DNA from: Myxococcus stipitatus
Lineage (GTDB): Bacteria; Myxococcota; Myxococcia; Myxococcales; Myxococcaceae
DNA: 64,000 bases
Direction: 5' to 3'
Assembly: GCF_038561935.1 (NCBI RefSeq)
Contig: NZ_CP102770.1
Location: forward strand, 5,394,001-5,458,000
Shown piece by piece: positions 27,784 through 36,176 of this stretch. The notes below the pieces were generated by a model. It worked only from the letters and a program-made list of their open reading frames with translations, ran no database searches and was not told the origin of the DNA. Within the stretch, counting starts at the first letter, position 1; each line of letters begins with the position of its first letter. A program made the position numbers and the translations under genes.

Positions 27784-28506
27784 ATGCCTCGTTTCTTCGC
27801 CATGCCCTGGATGCTGACCGCGATGCTCGTTGCCACGCCCACGCTGGCGGGGCCGCTACGGCAGGCAGCCGAGTCCACCTCCACCGAGGCCTTCGTCGAC
27901 GACGAGCCGCCCATCGCCGGACACGTCACCTTCAACCTGGGTGGCAGCTTCATCGTCCCCATCGGCAAGACGAGTGATCGCTTCGACGCGGGCTGGGGCT
28001 TCCTGCTGGGCGCGGGCTACCACTTCACGGACCGGCTCGCCGCCTTCGTCGAGTACCAGTACAGCGACTTCGACCTGAAGGACCGCGTCCTCCAGGACGA
28101 GAACGTCGCCGGTGACCACATCATGCAGTACGGCAATCTCAACTTCCTCCTCGGCCTGCTGCCGAGGGGACGCGTGGGCCTCTACCTCACGGGCGGGCCG
28201 GGCCTGTACTACCGCAAGGTGGAGATCACGGAGCTGGCGGGCGCGACGCTCGTGCCTGTCTGCGACCCGTGGTTGCTCATCTGCTACACCGACGTCGTTC
28301 CGGTGAGCAACGTCATCGGCTCGCGGAGCTCCACCGACTTCGGCTTGAACGGTGGCGTGGGCATCTCCTACCGCATCTACGGCGCCATGCGCGTCTACCT
28401 GGAAGCCCGCTACCACTACATCTTCGGCCCCAAGTTCAACGCCATCGAAGGCTCCCAGCGCGCCGATGGCCAGTACCTGCCCATCAACCTGGGGCTGCGC
28501 TTCTAG
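27784..28506 (+). CDS. outer-membrane beta-barrel protein (OmpA/OmpW-like fold)
   Basis: 240 residues. A strong AGGAGGAGGT precedes the ATG. The signal peptide (about 1-22) ends near LAG. Eight or so amphipathic strands follow: GHVTFNLGGSFIVP, LAAFVEYQYSDFDL, GRVGLYLTGGPGLYYR, MRVYLEARYHYIFG. The protein ends in LGLRF, a terminal Phe recognised by the barrel-assembly machinery. It is 30 nt upstream of the AspT-type transporter and probably co-transcribed. Confidence 0.82.
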   Translation: MPRFFAMPWMLTAMLVATPTLAGPLRQAAESTSTEAFVDDEPPIAGHVTFNLGGSFIVPIGKTSDRFDAGWGFLLGAGYHFTDRLAAFVEYQYSDFDLKDRVLQDENVAGDHIMQYGNLNFLLGLLPRGRVGLYLTGGPGLYYRKVEITELAGATLVPVCDPWLLICYTDVVPVSNVIGSRSSTDFGLNGGVGISYRIYGAMRVYLEARYHYIFGPKFNAIEGSQRADGQYLPINLGLRF

Positions 28507-28536
28507 GGCGTGCCCGACGGACAGGAGGACGCTCGC

Positions 28537-30372
28537 ATGAGAAGCCAAGCGCGCCATGCCATCATTCTCGCGGGGGCCGCCGTCATCGGTCTGGCGGTCA
28601 TCGCCTTCGCCCAGGGTCAGCCTCCCGCCGCCGTGCAGCCGGAGCCGCACGGTGTCTTCGGGGCCATCCTGAACTACATGCACAAGCAGCCCTTCATCCT
28701 GATGTTCCTCGTCGTGGCCGCGGGCTTCGCGCTCGGCGAGGTGAAGGTGAAGGGCGTGGGCATGGGCTCCACGGCGGCCACCCTCTTGCTGGCCCTGATC
28801 GTCAGCTTCTGGGCCTTCCACTCCTACAAGATTCAGTACGCCCTGCCTGAGTTCACCAGCACGGTGTTCTTCAACCTCTTCATCTTCGCCATCGGCATGA
28901 AGGTGGGGCCGCAGTTCCTCGGCGGTATCCACCGGGAGGGCAAGCACCTCATCCTCCTCGCGCTGCTGGTGCCACTGCTGTCGTCCGCCCTGGTGTACGC
29001 GTCGCGCTTCGTCACGACGCTGGCGCCGGGGCTCCTCGCGGGCATCCTCTCGGGCGCCAACACGGCCACGCCGGGCTTCGGCGCGGCGCAAGCGGCCCTC
29101 GCCAGCGGCGCCGCGAAGCTCAGCCCCGCCAACGCGAAGGTGGCGGCCGACAACCTCACCACGTCCTACGCGTTCCTCTACTGCATCAGCATGGTGGCCT
29201 TCACCGTGATGATGTCGTTCCTGCCCAAGCTGTTCGGCCGCGACGCGGTGGCGGACGGCAAGGCGATGGAGAAGGAGCTCTCGGGCGAGGACTCCGCGCC
29301 GCTGCCCGGCACCGCCGACGCGTTCATCCGAGGCTACATGCCGCTGGACCTGCGCGTCTTCCGCGTGGAGAACCCGGCGCTGGAGGGCCGCACCGTCGCG
29401 GACCTGGACCATGCGCATCCCCGCGTCGCCGTCGAGCGCGTCTACCAGGACGGCCGCGTCTACAACCCGCCGCCGGACCTGGTACTGCACCGCGGAGACG
29501 AGGTGGCGATGCTCGGCCCCGTGTCGCTGCTGCTCGCGGGGGGACCGCACATCGGCCCGGAGGTGGATGACTCGAAGCTGCGCAACGTGAAGTTCGACAC
29601 GGTGGAGTTCATCGTCCAGAACAAGGAGGTCGTCGGCAAGACGCTCGGCGAGCTCGCGCAGCAGATGGGCCAGGGCATCTACCTCAACGCCATCTTCCGC
29701 GCCGGTGACCAGCTCCCCGTGAGCCGGGATCGCACGGTCCACAAGGGCGACGTGCTGCGCATCACCGGCAGCGCCCGGCGCGTCGCGGGGCTGAAGAAGG
29801 TGCTGGGCCCCGCCGTCAAGCCCAGCCTCTCCACGGACATCATCACCTTGGGGCTCGGGCTCGCCGCGGGCGCGCTCCTGGGCGCCATCACGGTTCCTAT
29901 CTTCGGCATCCAGTTCAGCCTGGGCTCCGCCGTTGGCCTGCTCATCGTCAGCATCGGCTTGAGCATCTTGCGCACGCACAACCCCGCGTTCGGTGGTCCG
30001 TTCCCGGAGTCCGCGCGCCAGCTGCTCGAGGACCTGGGGCTGAATGTCTTCATCGCCATCCTCGGATTGAACGCGGGCCCCGGCGTGCAACACGCCATCG
30101 AGCAGGGCCTCTTGGGGCCCACGCTCATCATCGGCTCCATCGCGGCCTTCATCCCGCCCCTCATCGGCTGGGTCGTGGGTCAGTATGTCTTCAAGATGAA
30201 CACTGCCGTGCTCATGGGCGCCATCGCCGGCGCCCGGTGCAACAGCGCGGGCATGCGCGCCGCGCAAGAGGCGTCGAAGAGCATCGTCCCGGCCATCGGC
30301 TATCCCGTGACGTTCGCCATCTCCAACCTGCTGCTCACCCTCATCTGTTACATGTTCGCCCTGATGGGCTGA
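28537..30372 (+). CDS. aspartate:alanine antiporter family (AspT-type) transporter
   Basis: 611 residues from ATG 28537, with AGGAGG upstream. Two blocks of membrane helices (about 50-220 and 430-611) flank a cytoplasmic region with two RCK_C/TrkA-C domains (about 265-430; LDLRVFRVENPALEG, VEFIVQNKEVVGKTLGELA). This is the layout of the AAEx family (AspT, YidE, YbjL). AspT exchanges aspartate for alanine and builds proton-motive force when coupled to aspartate decarboxylase, and such a decarboxylase is encoded at 43785-45458. Family members with other dicarboxylate substrates exist, so substrate is an inference. Confidence 0.85.
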   Translation: MRSQARHAIILAGAAVIGLAVIAFAQGQPPAAVQPEPHGVFGAILNYMHKQPFILMFLVVAAGFALGEVKVKGVGMGSTAATLLLALIVSFWAFHSYKIQYALPEFTSTVFFNLFIFAIGMKVGPQFLGGIHREGKHLILLALLVPLLSSALVYASRFVTTLAPGLLAGILSGANTATPGFGAAQAALASGAAKLSPANAKVAADNLTTSYAFLYCISMVAFTVMMSFLPKLFGRDAVADGKAMEKELSGEDSAPLPGTADAFIRGYMPLDLRVFRVENPALEGRTVADLDHAHPRVAVERVYQDGRVYNPPPDLVLHRGDEVAMLGPVSLLLAGGPHIGPEVDDSKLRNVKFDTVEFIVQNKEVVGKTLGELAQQMGQGIYLNAIFRAGDQLPVSRDRTVHKGDVLRITGSARRVAGLKKVLGPAVKPSLSTDIITLGLGLAAGALLGAITVPIFGIQFSLGSAVGLLIVSIGLSILRTHNPAFGGPFPESARQLLEDLGLNVFIAILGLNAGPGVQHAIEQGLLGPTLIIGSIAAFIPPLIGWVVGQYVFKMNTAVLMGAIAGARCNSAGMRAAQEASKSIVPAIGYPVTFAISNLLLTLICYMFALMG

Positions 30373-30383
30373 GCGAGGCCACC

Positions 30384-31298
30384 ATGAGCGCTCCCCTTCC
30401 CTCCTGGAATGACGGCGCCGCGCGCCAGGCATTGCTGGACTTCGTCGACGCCGTCACCACCGAAGGTGCTCCCACCTACGTTCCGCCGGAGGACCGCGTG
30501 GCGGTCTTCGACAACGACGGGACGCTCTGGTCCGAGCAACCCATGTACGTCCAGGCCCTCTTCGCCGTGGACCGCGTGCGCGCGCTGGCGCCGTCCCACC
30601 CCGAGTGGCGCGGCAGGCAGCCCTTCAAGGCCCTCATCGAGGGAGACGAAGAGGCGCTCCGCACGCTCACGGAGCATGACGCCGCCGCGCTCCTCGCGGC
30701 CACGCACGCGGGAATGACCACCGGCGAGTTCTCCGCCACCGTCAAGGAGTGGCTCGCCAAGGCCAGACACCCACGCTTCCAGCGCCCGTTCACCCACTGC
30801 GTCTACCAGCCGATGCTGGAGCTCCTGGACTACCTGCGGGCGAAAGGGTTCGACCTGCACATCGTCTCGGGCGGAGGCATCGACTTCCTGCGGACCTTCT
30901 GCGAGGAGACCTACGGCATCCCCTCCTCGCATGTGATTGGCAGCAGCGGGAAGACACGCATGGAGTGGCGCGAGGGGCAGCCGGTGCTCGTCAAGCTGCC
31001 CAGCCTCACCAGCCTCGATGACGGTGAGGGCAAGCCCATCAACATCCACCTGCACATCGGCAAGCGCCCGGTGCTCGCGTTCGGCAACTCGGACGGAGAC
31101 CTCCAGATGTTGCAATACACCGGAGTCCAGGACGGGCCCCGGCTGCGCCTGCTGCTGCACCACGACGATGATGCACGCGAGTATGCCTATGACCGCGAGG
31201 CCAAGGCGGGCCGCCTGGACCACGCACTCGAGGTCGCCGGCCAGGATGGGTGGACGGTGGTGAGCATGCGCTCGGACTGGAACCGCGTGTTTCCGTGA
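30384..31298 (+). CDS. HAD-superfamily hydrolase
   Basis: 304 residues, starting 11 nt after the antiporter stop. Motif I is VFDNDGTLWSEQP, motif II HIVSGGGIDFL, and motif IV LAFGNSDGDLQML. A helical cap lies between motifs I and II. The motifs predict an Mg-dependent phosphatase of the phosphoserine-phosphatase-like type. The cytoplasmic substrate is unknown. It is co-oriented with the transporter and probably in the same operon. Confidence 0.88.
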   Translation: MSAPLPSWNDGAARQALLDFVDAVTTEGAPTYVPPEDRVAVFDNDGTLWSEQPMYVQALFAVDRVRALAPSHPEWRGRQPFKALIEGDEEALRTLTEHDAAALLAATHAGMTTGEFSATVKEWLAKARHPRFQRPFTHCVYQPMLELLDYLRAKGFDLHIVSGGGIDFLRTFCEETYGIPSSHVIGSSGKTRMEWREGQPVLVKLPSLTSLDDGEGKPINIHLHIGKRPVLAFGNSDGDLQMLQYTGVQDGPRLRLLLHHDDDAREYAYDREAKAGRLDHALEVAGQDGWTVVSMRSDWNRVFP

Positions 31299-31304
31299 AC
31301 GGCG

Positions 31305-32168
31305 TCAGTGCGACTTCTTGAGCGGGAACAGGAACGCGAGCTGGAAGCGCAGCTGCCAGTCGGCCGCGCCCGGGAGGTCGGGCCGGACGGCGTTGTAGTA
31401 GGCGGACACGGAGCCGTTCAGCGCCTGCTTGTGGACGCTGAACACCTTGCCCGCGCCCAGGCCAAAGGGAATCGTCCACCGCTCGCCCTTGGGTCCCTCC
31501 CAGTTCGCGGTGAGGATGGGCGCCGACGTCACGTACCAGCCCTTCGGCAGGTTGTAGCTGACGAAGTACTGGAGCAGGAGCTGGTTGACGGTGGCCCGGT
31601 CATCGTCTCCGAAGACGGAGAACACGTTGTTGGCCAGCACGCCGATGGACCACGGTGAGGGCTGGACCAGCACCACCGCTGACGGCCCCACGCTCCACTT
31701 CCCCGTGCCCAGCGCCTGGTCCGTGGCCGTGGGCAGGAGGAACGCCGGGCCCACGCCCCAGATGACCGATCCCGGCTTGCGAGGCACCACGAAGAACGTG
31801 GCCGACGTGTCCCCCAACCCGAACGTCCCGCCGCGGTCCTCCGAGAGCCCTGGCTGCGCGACGATGGGGAAGATGACGCGGCTGATGAGATTGAAACGGT
31901 GCGTCAGCGGCAGCGGGACGACGGGCTGGATGTTGAGCGTGTTCCGCACCCGGTCCTTGGGCTTCACCCCCAGGTCCAGGTTGTCCTGGAGAGGCACGCT
32001 GATGAGCTCGGCCACCGGGTTCTGGACCTGCTTCGCCAGGTCCTGCTCCTGAGAGGACGCCTCGGGGGCTGGTGGGGCGGAGGTGTCCTCGGCGAAGGCG
32101 CCCCATGGCGTCGCCAGCAACCCCAGCAGGGCCCACGCGCGCCCCGCTCTCCCTCGTTGTTTCGCCAT
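31305..32168 (-). CDS. outer-membrane protein, MetA-pathway-like (phenol-degradation porin fold)
   Basis: 287 residues with a signal peptide ending at AFA-EDT. The mature part has an N-terminal stretch (QVQNPVAELISVPLQDNLDL, NTLNIQPVVPLPL) typical of the Phenol_MetA_deg-like outer-membrane family, then about 12 strands, and a C-terminal FLFPL. Function is unknown: such proteins are usually taken as channels. It converges with the HAD gene (6-nt gap). Confidence 0.8.
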   Translation of the reverse strand: MAKQRGRAGRAWALLGLLATPWGAFAEDTSAPPAPEASSQEQDLAKQVQNPVAELISVPLQDNLDLGVKPKDRVRNTLNIQPVVPLPLTHRFNLISRVIFPIVAQPGLSEDRGGTFGLGDTSATFFVVPRKPGSVIWGVGPAFLLPTATDQALGTGKWSVGPSAVVLVQPSPWSIGVLANNVFSVFGDDDRATVNQLLLQYFVSYNLPKGWYVTSAPILTANWEGPKGERWTIPFGLGAGKVFSVHKQALNGSVSAYYNAVRPDLPGAADWQLRFQLAFLFPLKKSH

Positions 32169-32358
32169 TTCCCGCTCCAGGCCTGGCCCCGCTCGACGGG
32201 ATGTCCATCCACGCGCCGCCCTTCAAGCGGGCCGCCCCCGGGGGCAGGCCGCGGCGCCCTCGCGGGTCTCAGACAGTGCTACTCTTGAAATCAGAATCAG
32301 CTGGAACTCATCACTCAACCTGTATTGATGGGTTCGCGCGTTCAACGAGGGGGGCACC

Positions 32359-35238
32359 ATGAGCAAGAGACGCTCGAGCCACAAGACCTCCGGCAGGCGG
32401 GAGCCGGGCAAGGCCCTCCCGTCGGCCAAGGGGCTGCTGCACGCCGTCGGAAAGCAGGCGCCTCCGCCTCCGCCCCCGCGCTGGGTGAGCTATCTGGAGA
32501 AGCGGCTCACGACGGTGGTGGCGCTGCTGGTGGCCTTCCTCGCGCTCTCGCAGCTGCCCCAGGTCCACAACATCGTCCTCCAGCTTCCGAGCATGGCGTC
32601 CCTGCGAGGCGGCGGCTCGGCGCTCCTGGCCATCGCCTTCTCGGCGTACGTCATCCTGCTCGGCATCTTCTTCTTCATGAGCGCGCTGTGGGTCTTCGTG
32701 CCGAGAGAGGACGACGAGTACCCCTGGTGGATGCGGCACCCCAACCGCGTCAGCCAAGGGGTGCGGGGCATCTGCAAGCAACTGGTGTGGCTCGCGCGCT
32801 TTCCCCTGGCGGAGGGCAACGGCGCGCGGGTGTGGCTCCATGGCGGCATCCTCGTGGCGGCGGTGGCGCTGGGCCTCGTGGGGTGGCTGGGGTTGTTGCC
32901 CGCGCCGTGGAAGGCGAGAGACCCGGGCCCGAGCATCGTCGCGGGCCTCGCGCTGTCGGTGGGACTGGTGGGCCTCTTCGGTCGGAGATTCCTCGCGTGG
33001 AAGCCCTCGCTGGGCATCCAGGTGGAGGTCGTCACGCGCGGACTGGTGATGACGCTGGGCTCGTACTTCCTCGCGGAGCTGCTGTGGGGGGTCTTCATCC
33101 CCAACGTCCCCGAGGCCAGCTTCCGGCTGTACACCATCTGGGCCATCTACCATCTGCTCTTCGTGATTCTGTGTGTGGCGCGGGCGCTGGACCTGGTGCC
33201 GAACGTCGTGCGGCGCACCGTGTTCGCCCTGGCCGTGCTGGCGTGCATGTTCCTCATCGGCGAGCAGCTCGCGCGGCAAGGCACGATCATGGCCATGCCG
33301 AACGCGAAGCCCGCGGACCCCGACGCCCTCTTCACCGAGTGGATGGAGACGGCGAATGCCCGGATGGACCAGATGTGTGACGGGCCCGTCGTCTTCGTCT
33401 CCGCCGCGGGAGGCGGCTCGCGTGCGGCCATCTTCGCCATGCTCTCGCTGGAGAGCTTGAACCGCATGCGCGTCGACCCTCCCGACACGAGCACGCCGCG
33501 CTGCGTGGACCAGCGGCTCTCCGAGCATGTGCTCTTCATCAGCAGCGTCTCGGGAGGCAGCGTCGCCAGCGCGCACTTCTCGCACCGGCTGGCGCAGGGA
33601 ACCCTGGGGGTGCCCCTCGCGCCCGGGGTTCCGCTCAAGCATGCGCCGCGAGAGGAATTGGCGGCGCATCTGATGGATGGGGCGTGTGGACTGAAGGAGG
33701 ACCGGCTCTGGCCCTTGAGCAGCGCGGCGATGGACGACATGTTCGTGGACTTCAACGCGCCGCTCCTGCGCGGGCTGGTGATGCCCGGCGTGAGCCGAGG
33801 CGAGGGTCTGGCCTCCTTCTGGTCCGACTACCTCAACTGGCCCGCGAGCTTCTCCGAGCGAGGCCGAGCGCCGCTGCTCCTCATCAACACGGCCAGCGCG
33901 CGGACGGGGGCGCGAGTCGTCACGGGCAAGCCTCCCCTGCCCCCGCTGATGGTCAACGATGGAAAGCAGCTCTCGGCGCCCGCGCGCTCCACGAGTGAGC
34001 TGGTCGCGGGTGGAGACATCGCGCTCGCCGATGCGGTCCGGGCATCGGCGAACTTCCCCTGGATTGTCGACCTGCCCGGCGTGATGGATGGCAAGGGCCA
34101 CAAGGAGCCGCTCATCGATGGTGGCGTGTTCGACAACACGGGCCTGGACACGTTCGTCCTGTTGCTGCGAGGGCTCACGGATTCGGAGCGATGGAAGTCG
34201 AAGCCAGGGGCGCAGGCGGCCATCGACCAGTTCTTCGCGAAGCTGGAGCGGCGCGGGGTGCTCTTCGTGGAGATTGACTCGGGGGCGAAGCCGCCGTCGC
34301 TCGACAAGAACAGCAGCTCGGGAGGAGCCATCTCCACGCCGCTGTCCGCGCTCTCGCGCGCGAGCCATGCGTTCGCGCGAGACATGGCGGAGTACCAGAA
34401 GGCGGAGATTGGCCGCCTCCTGGCGGGGAGGAAGGTCACCATGCTCCAGGCCAGCTACGACTATGGCGACGTGGAGCTCGCCGATGACGCGAGCCCGCAG
34501 CAGAAGGAGTGCTTCGCGAAGAACCAGGACGAGGTGATGACGGCATGGGCGCTGGGCCCCAAGGACAAGGGGCGGCTGTTGGGTCAGTTCCTCTGGCAGG
34601 AGGAGACCGTGGGCCAGCGCATCGCCAGCCACATCAAGAACCTCCGAGGCGCGGCGCTGACGGAGCAGAGCCTCATCGCGCTGCTGGAGCGAGGACTGGG
34701 CTCGCTCCAGACGGAGCCCTTCATCGCGAAGCTGCGGGACCCGGCGACGTTGGAGCTGGCGAAGCGAGTGACCGGCCGGCTCGCGAGCGACCAGGTGGCG
34801 CTGCAACAGCAGGCCACCTCACGCCTCTATGACCGCGACGCGCCGGCGGTGCAGGTGTTCCTCGACACGGAGGTGCAGCGGCCCGAGAGGGCAGTCCAGC
34901 CCGACGTCGTCGAGAGGCTGGAGGATGGGAGCAAGGCGGCCTGGGTCTTCTTGGGCCAGTACCTGTCCGCCGGGAATGCGTGGCGCACCTGCTATTTCTG
35001 CAAGCCGACCGATGCGCGGTGGTCACAGCATCCGCAGCAGTTCGTGGGGAGGACGCTGGAGAGCACGGTCCCCGCGCTCTTGAGGGACGACCCGCCGACG
35101 GGCCAGCCCGCCACCGAGGGACGCACGCTGGGCGCCCTCAAGGCGGGCCAGAGCGTCACGGTCCTGGAGGTCCAGGACTGGAACAACCTGGGCTTCATCT
35201 GGGCGAAGGTGACGCTGGCGCCTCGGGGGCCGCGATGA
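32359..35238 (+). CDS. membrane-anchored patatin/cPLA2-like lipase with C-terminal SH3-like domain
   Basis: 959 residues, ATG with GAGGGGGG upstream. A basic, Pro-rich N-terminus is followed by about seven membrane helices (50-320). The catalytic domain (about 340-690) has the oxyanion loop AAGGGSRAA (G351 onward), nucleophile S398 (SSVSGGSVA) and dyad Asp D587 in DGGVFDNTG. The mid part to 860 is helical. The end (about 915-955; TLGALKAGQSVTVLEVQDW) looks like a bacterial SH3 domain, preceded by a CxxC (CYFCKP). It probably hydrolyses phospholipids or other acyl esters at the inner membrane. The fusion of membrane block, lipase and SH3 is unusual. Confidence 0.8.
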   Translation: MSKRRSSHKTSGRREPGKALPSAKGLLHAVGKQAPPPPPPRWVSYLEKRLTTVVALLVAFLALSQLPQVHNIVLQLPSMASLRGGGSALLAIAFSAYVILLGIFFFMSALWVFVPREDDEYPWWMRHPNRVSQGVRGICKQLVWLARFPLAEGNGARVWLHGGILVAAVALGLVGWLGLLPAPWKARDPGPSIVAGLALSVGLVGLFGRRFLAWKPSLGIQVEVVTRGLVMTLGSYFLAELLWGVFIPNVPEASFRLYTIWAIYHLLFVILCVARALDLVPNVVRRTVFALAVLACMFLIGEQLARQGTIMAMPNAKPADPDALFTEWMETANARMDQMCDGPVVFVSAAGGGSRAAIFAMLSLESLNRMRVDPPDTSTPRCVDQRLSEHVLFISSVSGGSVASAHFSHRLAQGTLGVPLAPGVPLKHAPREELAAHLMDGACGLKEDRLWPLSSAAMDDMFVDFNAPLLRGLVMPGVSRGEGLASFWSDYLNWPASFSERGRAPLLLINTASARTGARVVTGKPPLPPLMVNDGKQLSAPARSTSELVAGGDIALADAVRASANFPWIVDLPGVMDGKGHKEPLIDGGVFDNTGLDTFVLLLRGLTDSERWKSKPGAQAAIDQFFAKLERRGVLFVEIDSGAKPPSLDKNSSSGGAISTPLSALSRASHAFARDMAEYQKAEIGRLLAGRKVTMLQASYDYGDVELADDASPQQKECFAKNQDEVMTAWALGPKDKGRLLGQFLWQEETVGQRIASHIKNLRGAALTEQSLIALLERGLGSLQTEPFIAKLRDPATLELAKRVTGRLASDQVALQQQATSRLYDRDAPAVQVFLDTEVQRPERAVQPDVVERLEDGSKAAWVFLGQYLSAGNAWRTCYFCKPTDARWSQHPQQFVGRTLESTVPALLRDDPPTGQPATEGRTLGALKAGQSVTVLEVQDWNNLGFIWAKVTLAPRGPR

Positions 35239-35318
35239 CAGCCGCCACATCCACCGAAACCCGATGGCTCGTCGAACAGGCCGGCCAGGTGCTCGAGGAA
35301 CGCCTCTGGTACGCCTGA
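35235..35318 (+). CDS. 27-residue ORF coupled to the lipase stop
   Basis: ATG 35235 overlaps the lipase TGA (ATGA) and encodes MTAATSTETRWLVEQAGQVL plus seven residues before TGA. The start-stop overlap and helical composition suggest either a real small protein or the 5' remnant of a longer gene cut by a frameshift. The downstream DNA does not continue convincingly in one frame. Confidence 0.3.
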   Translation: MTAATSTETRWLVEQAGQVLEERLWYA

Positions 35319-35467
35319 AGGGCCGCTCGACCTACCGCTACTGCGCGTCCCATCGGCCGAGGAATCGACGGGCCCGCCGGAGCTCCCAGCGGCTGTTTCT
35401 CTCAGCTTCAAAGAATCAAGCAACTCCGTGTCTGGACGTCGCGATAACCCTGCTCAGAGGAAACATC

Positions 35468-36148
35468 ATGACCCAGATCAAATCTCCCCAGGGCTTCATC
35501 TCGACGCTGAAAACCGCTCTGCAGTCCGCCAGCACGGGCGGCAAGGCCGTGGGTGTTCCGGCACTGAAGAAGGCACTCCAGGGCTCTGACGCGAGCGGGC
35601 TGAGCCCCCAGCAGAAGAACCTGGTGCGCGACGCATTCGAGCAGGTGAAGTTGACCCCGAAGGCCCGCGAACTCGCGGACCGGTTCGTGAGTGGCAAGGA
35701 CATTGGCTTCAAGCCGCGGGAGAACGGCGGCATGGTCAAGGTCATGATGGACGACCCGGCGCGCGGCTCGAAGATGCCGGACATCAAGCCTCCCCAGGAC
35801 GGAAGCGGCATCGTCAAGGTCATGATGGACGACCCGACGCGTGGCTCGAAGCTCCCCGAGCTCAAGCCCCTGCAGGACGGCGGCATGGTCAAGGTCATGA
35901 TGGATGACCCCCAGCGCGGCTCGAAGATGCCGGACATCAAGCCTCCCCAGGACGGAAGCGGCATCGTCAAGGTCATGATGGACGACCCGACGCGCGGCTC
36001 GACGCTTCCGGAGCTCAAGCCCTTGCAGGACGGCGGCATGGTCAAGGTCATGATGGATGACCCCCAGCGTGGCTCGAAGATGCCGGACATCAAGCCTCCT
36101 CAGGACGGCACCGGCATCCTCAAGGTCCGGATGGACAGCCCGGTCTGA
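35468..36148 (+). CDS. multi-core RiPP precursor, graspetide-like
   Basis: 226 residues. ATG 35468 follows AGAGGAAAC. Residues 1-87 form a hydrophilic helical leader (SPQQKNLVRDAFEQV, TPKARELADRFVSG) without a signal peptide. From residue 88 an alternating repeat begins: 26-residue type A (GMVKVMMDDPxRGSKMPDIK, then PPQDGS/T) and 25-residue type B (GIVKVMMDDPTRGSKLPELK, then PLQDG), in the order A-B-A-B-A plus a truncated B (GILKVRMDSPV). Acidic (D8, D9, D/E18, D24) and nucleophilic (K4, S14, K/T15, K20) positions are invariant or conservatively replaced. With an ATP-grasp ligase 28 nt downstream this is best read as a side-chain-crosslinked precursor. No member of this family is known to me. 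Confidence 0.8.
   Translation: MTQIKSPQGFISTLKTALQSASTGGKAVGVPALKKALQGSDASGLSPQQKNLVRDAFEQVKLTPKARELADRFVSGKDIGFKPRENGGMVKVMMDDPARGSKMPDIKPPQDGSGIVKVMMDDPTRGSKLPELKPLQDGGMVKVMMDDPQRGSKMPDIKPPQDGSGIVKVMMDDPTRGSTLPELKPLQDGGMVKVMMDDPQRGSKMPDIKPPQDGTGILKVRMDSPV
35729..36145 (+). repeat. in-frame tandem repeat, 153-bp period (A+B units)
   Basis: A units at 35729-35806, 35882-35959 and 36035-36112 (78 bp). B units at 35807-35881 and 35960-36034 (75 bp), with a truncated B at 36113-36145. Copies differ mostly by single, often synonymous, changes, so the array grew by duplication of the A+B pair. All units stay in frame. Confidence 0.95.
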
Positions 36149-36176
36149 ACGACGCGTGGGCGCAGTCTCGGTCCTC

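Noticed and set aside
27856..30432. 858-residue minus-strand open frame opposite the AspT-type gene
   Set aside because: Shadow frame of low complexity (Asp, Glu, Arg, His repeats). The plus strand encodes a clear transporter with ribosome-binding site.
32311..34806. 831-residue minus-strand frame opposite the lipase
   Set aside because: Shadow of the patatin-like gene, with no recognisable domain and His/Arg/Gln-rich composition.
35729..36145. Repeat array considered as CRISPR
   Set aside because: The units are 75-78 bp, contiguous, in frame and without variable spacers. They encode a protein repeat.
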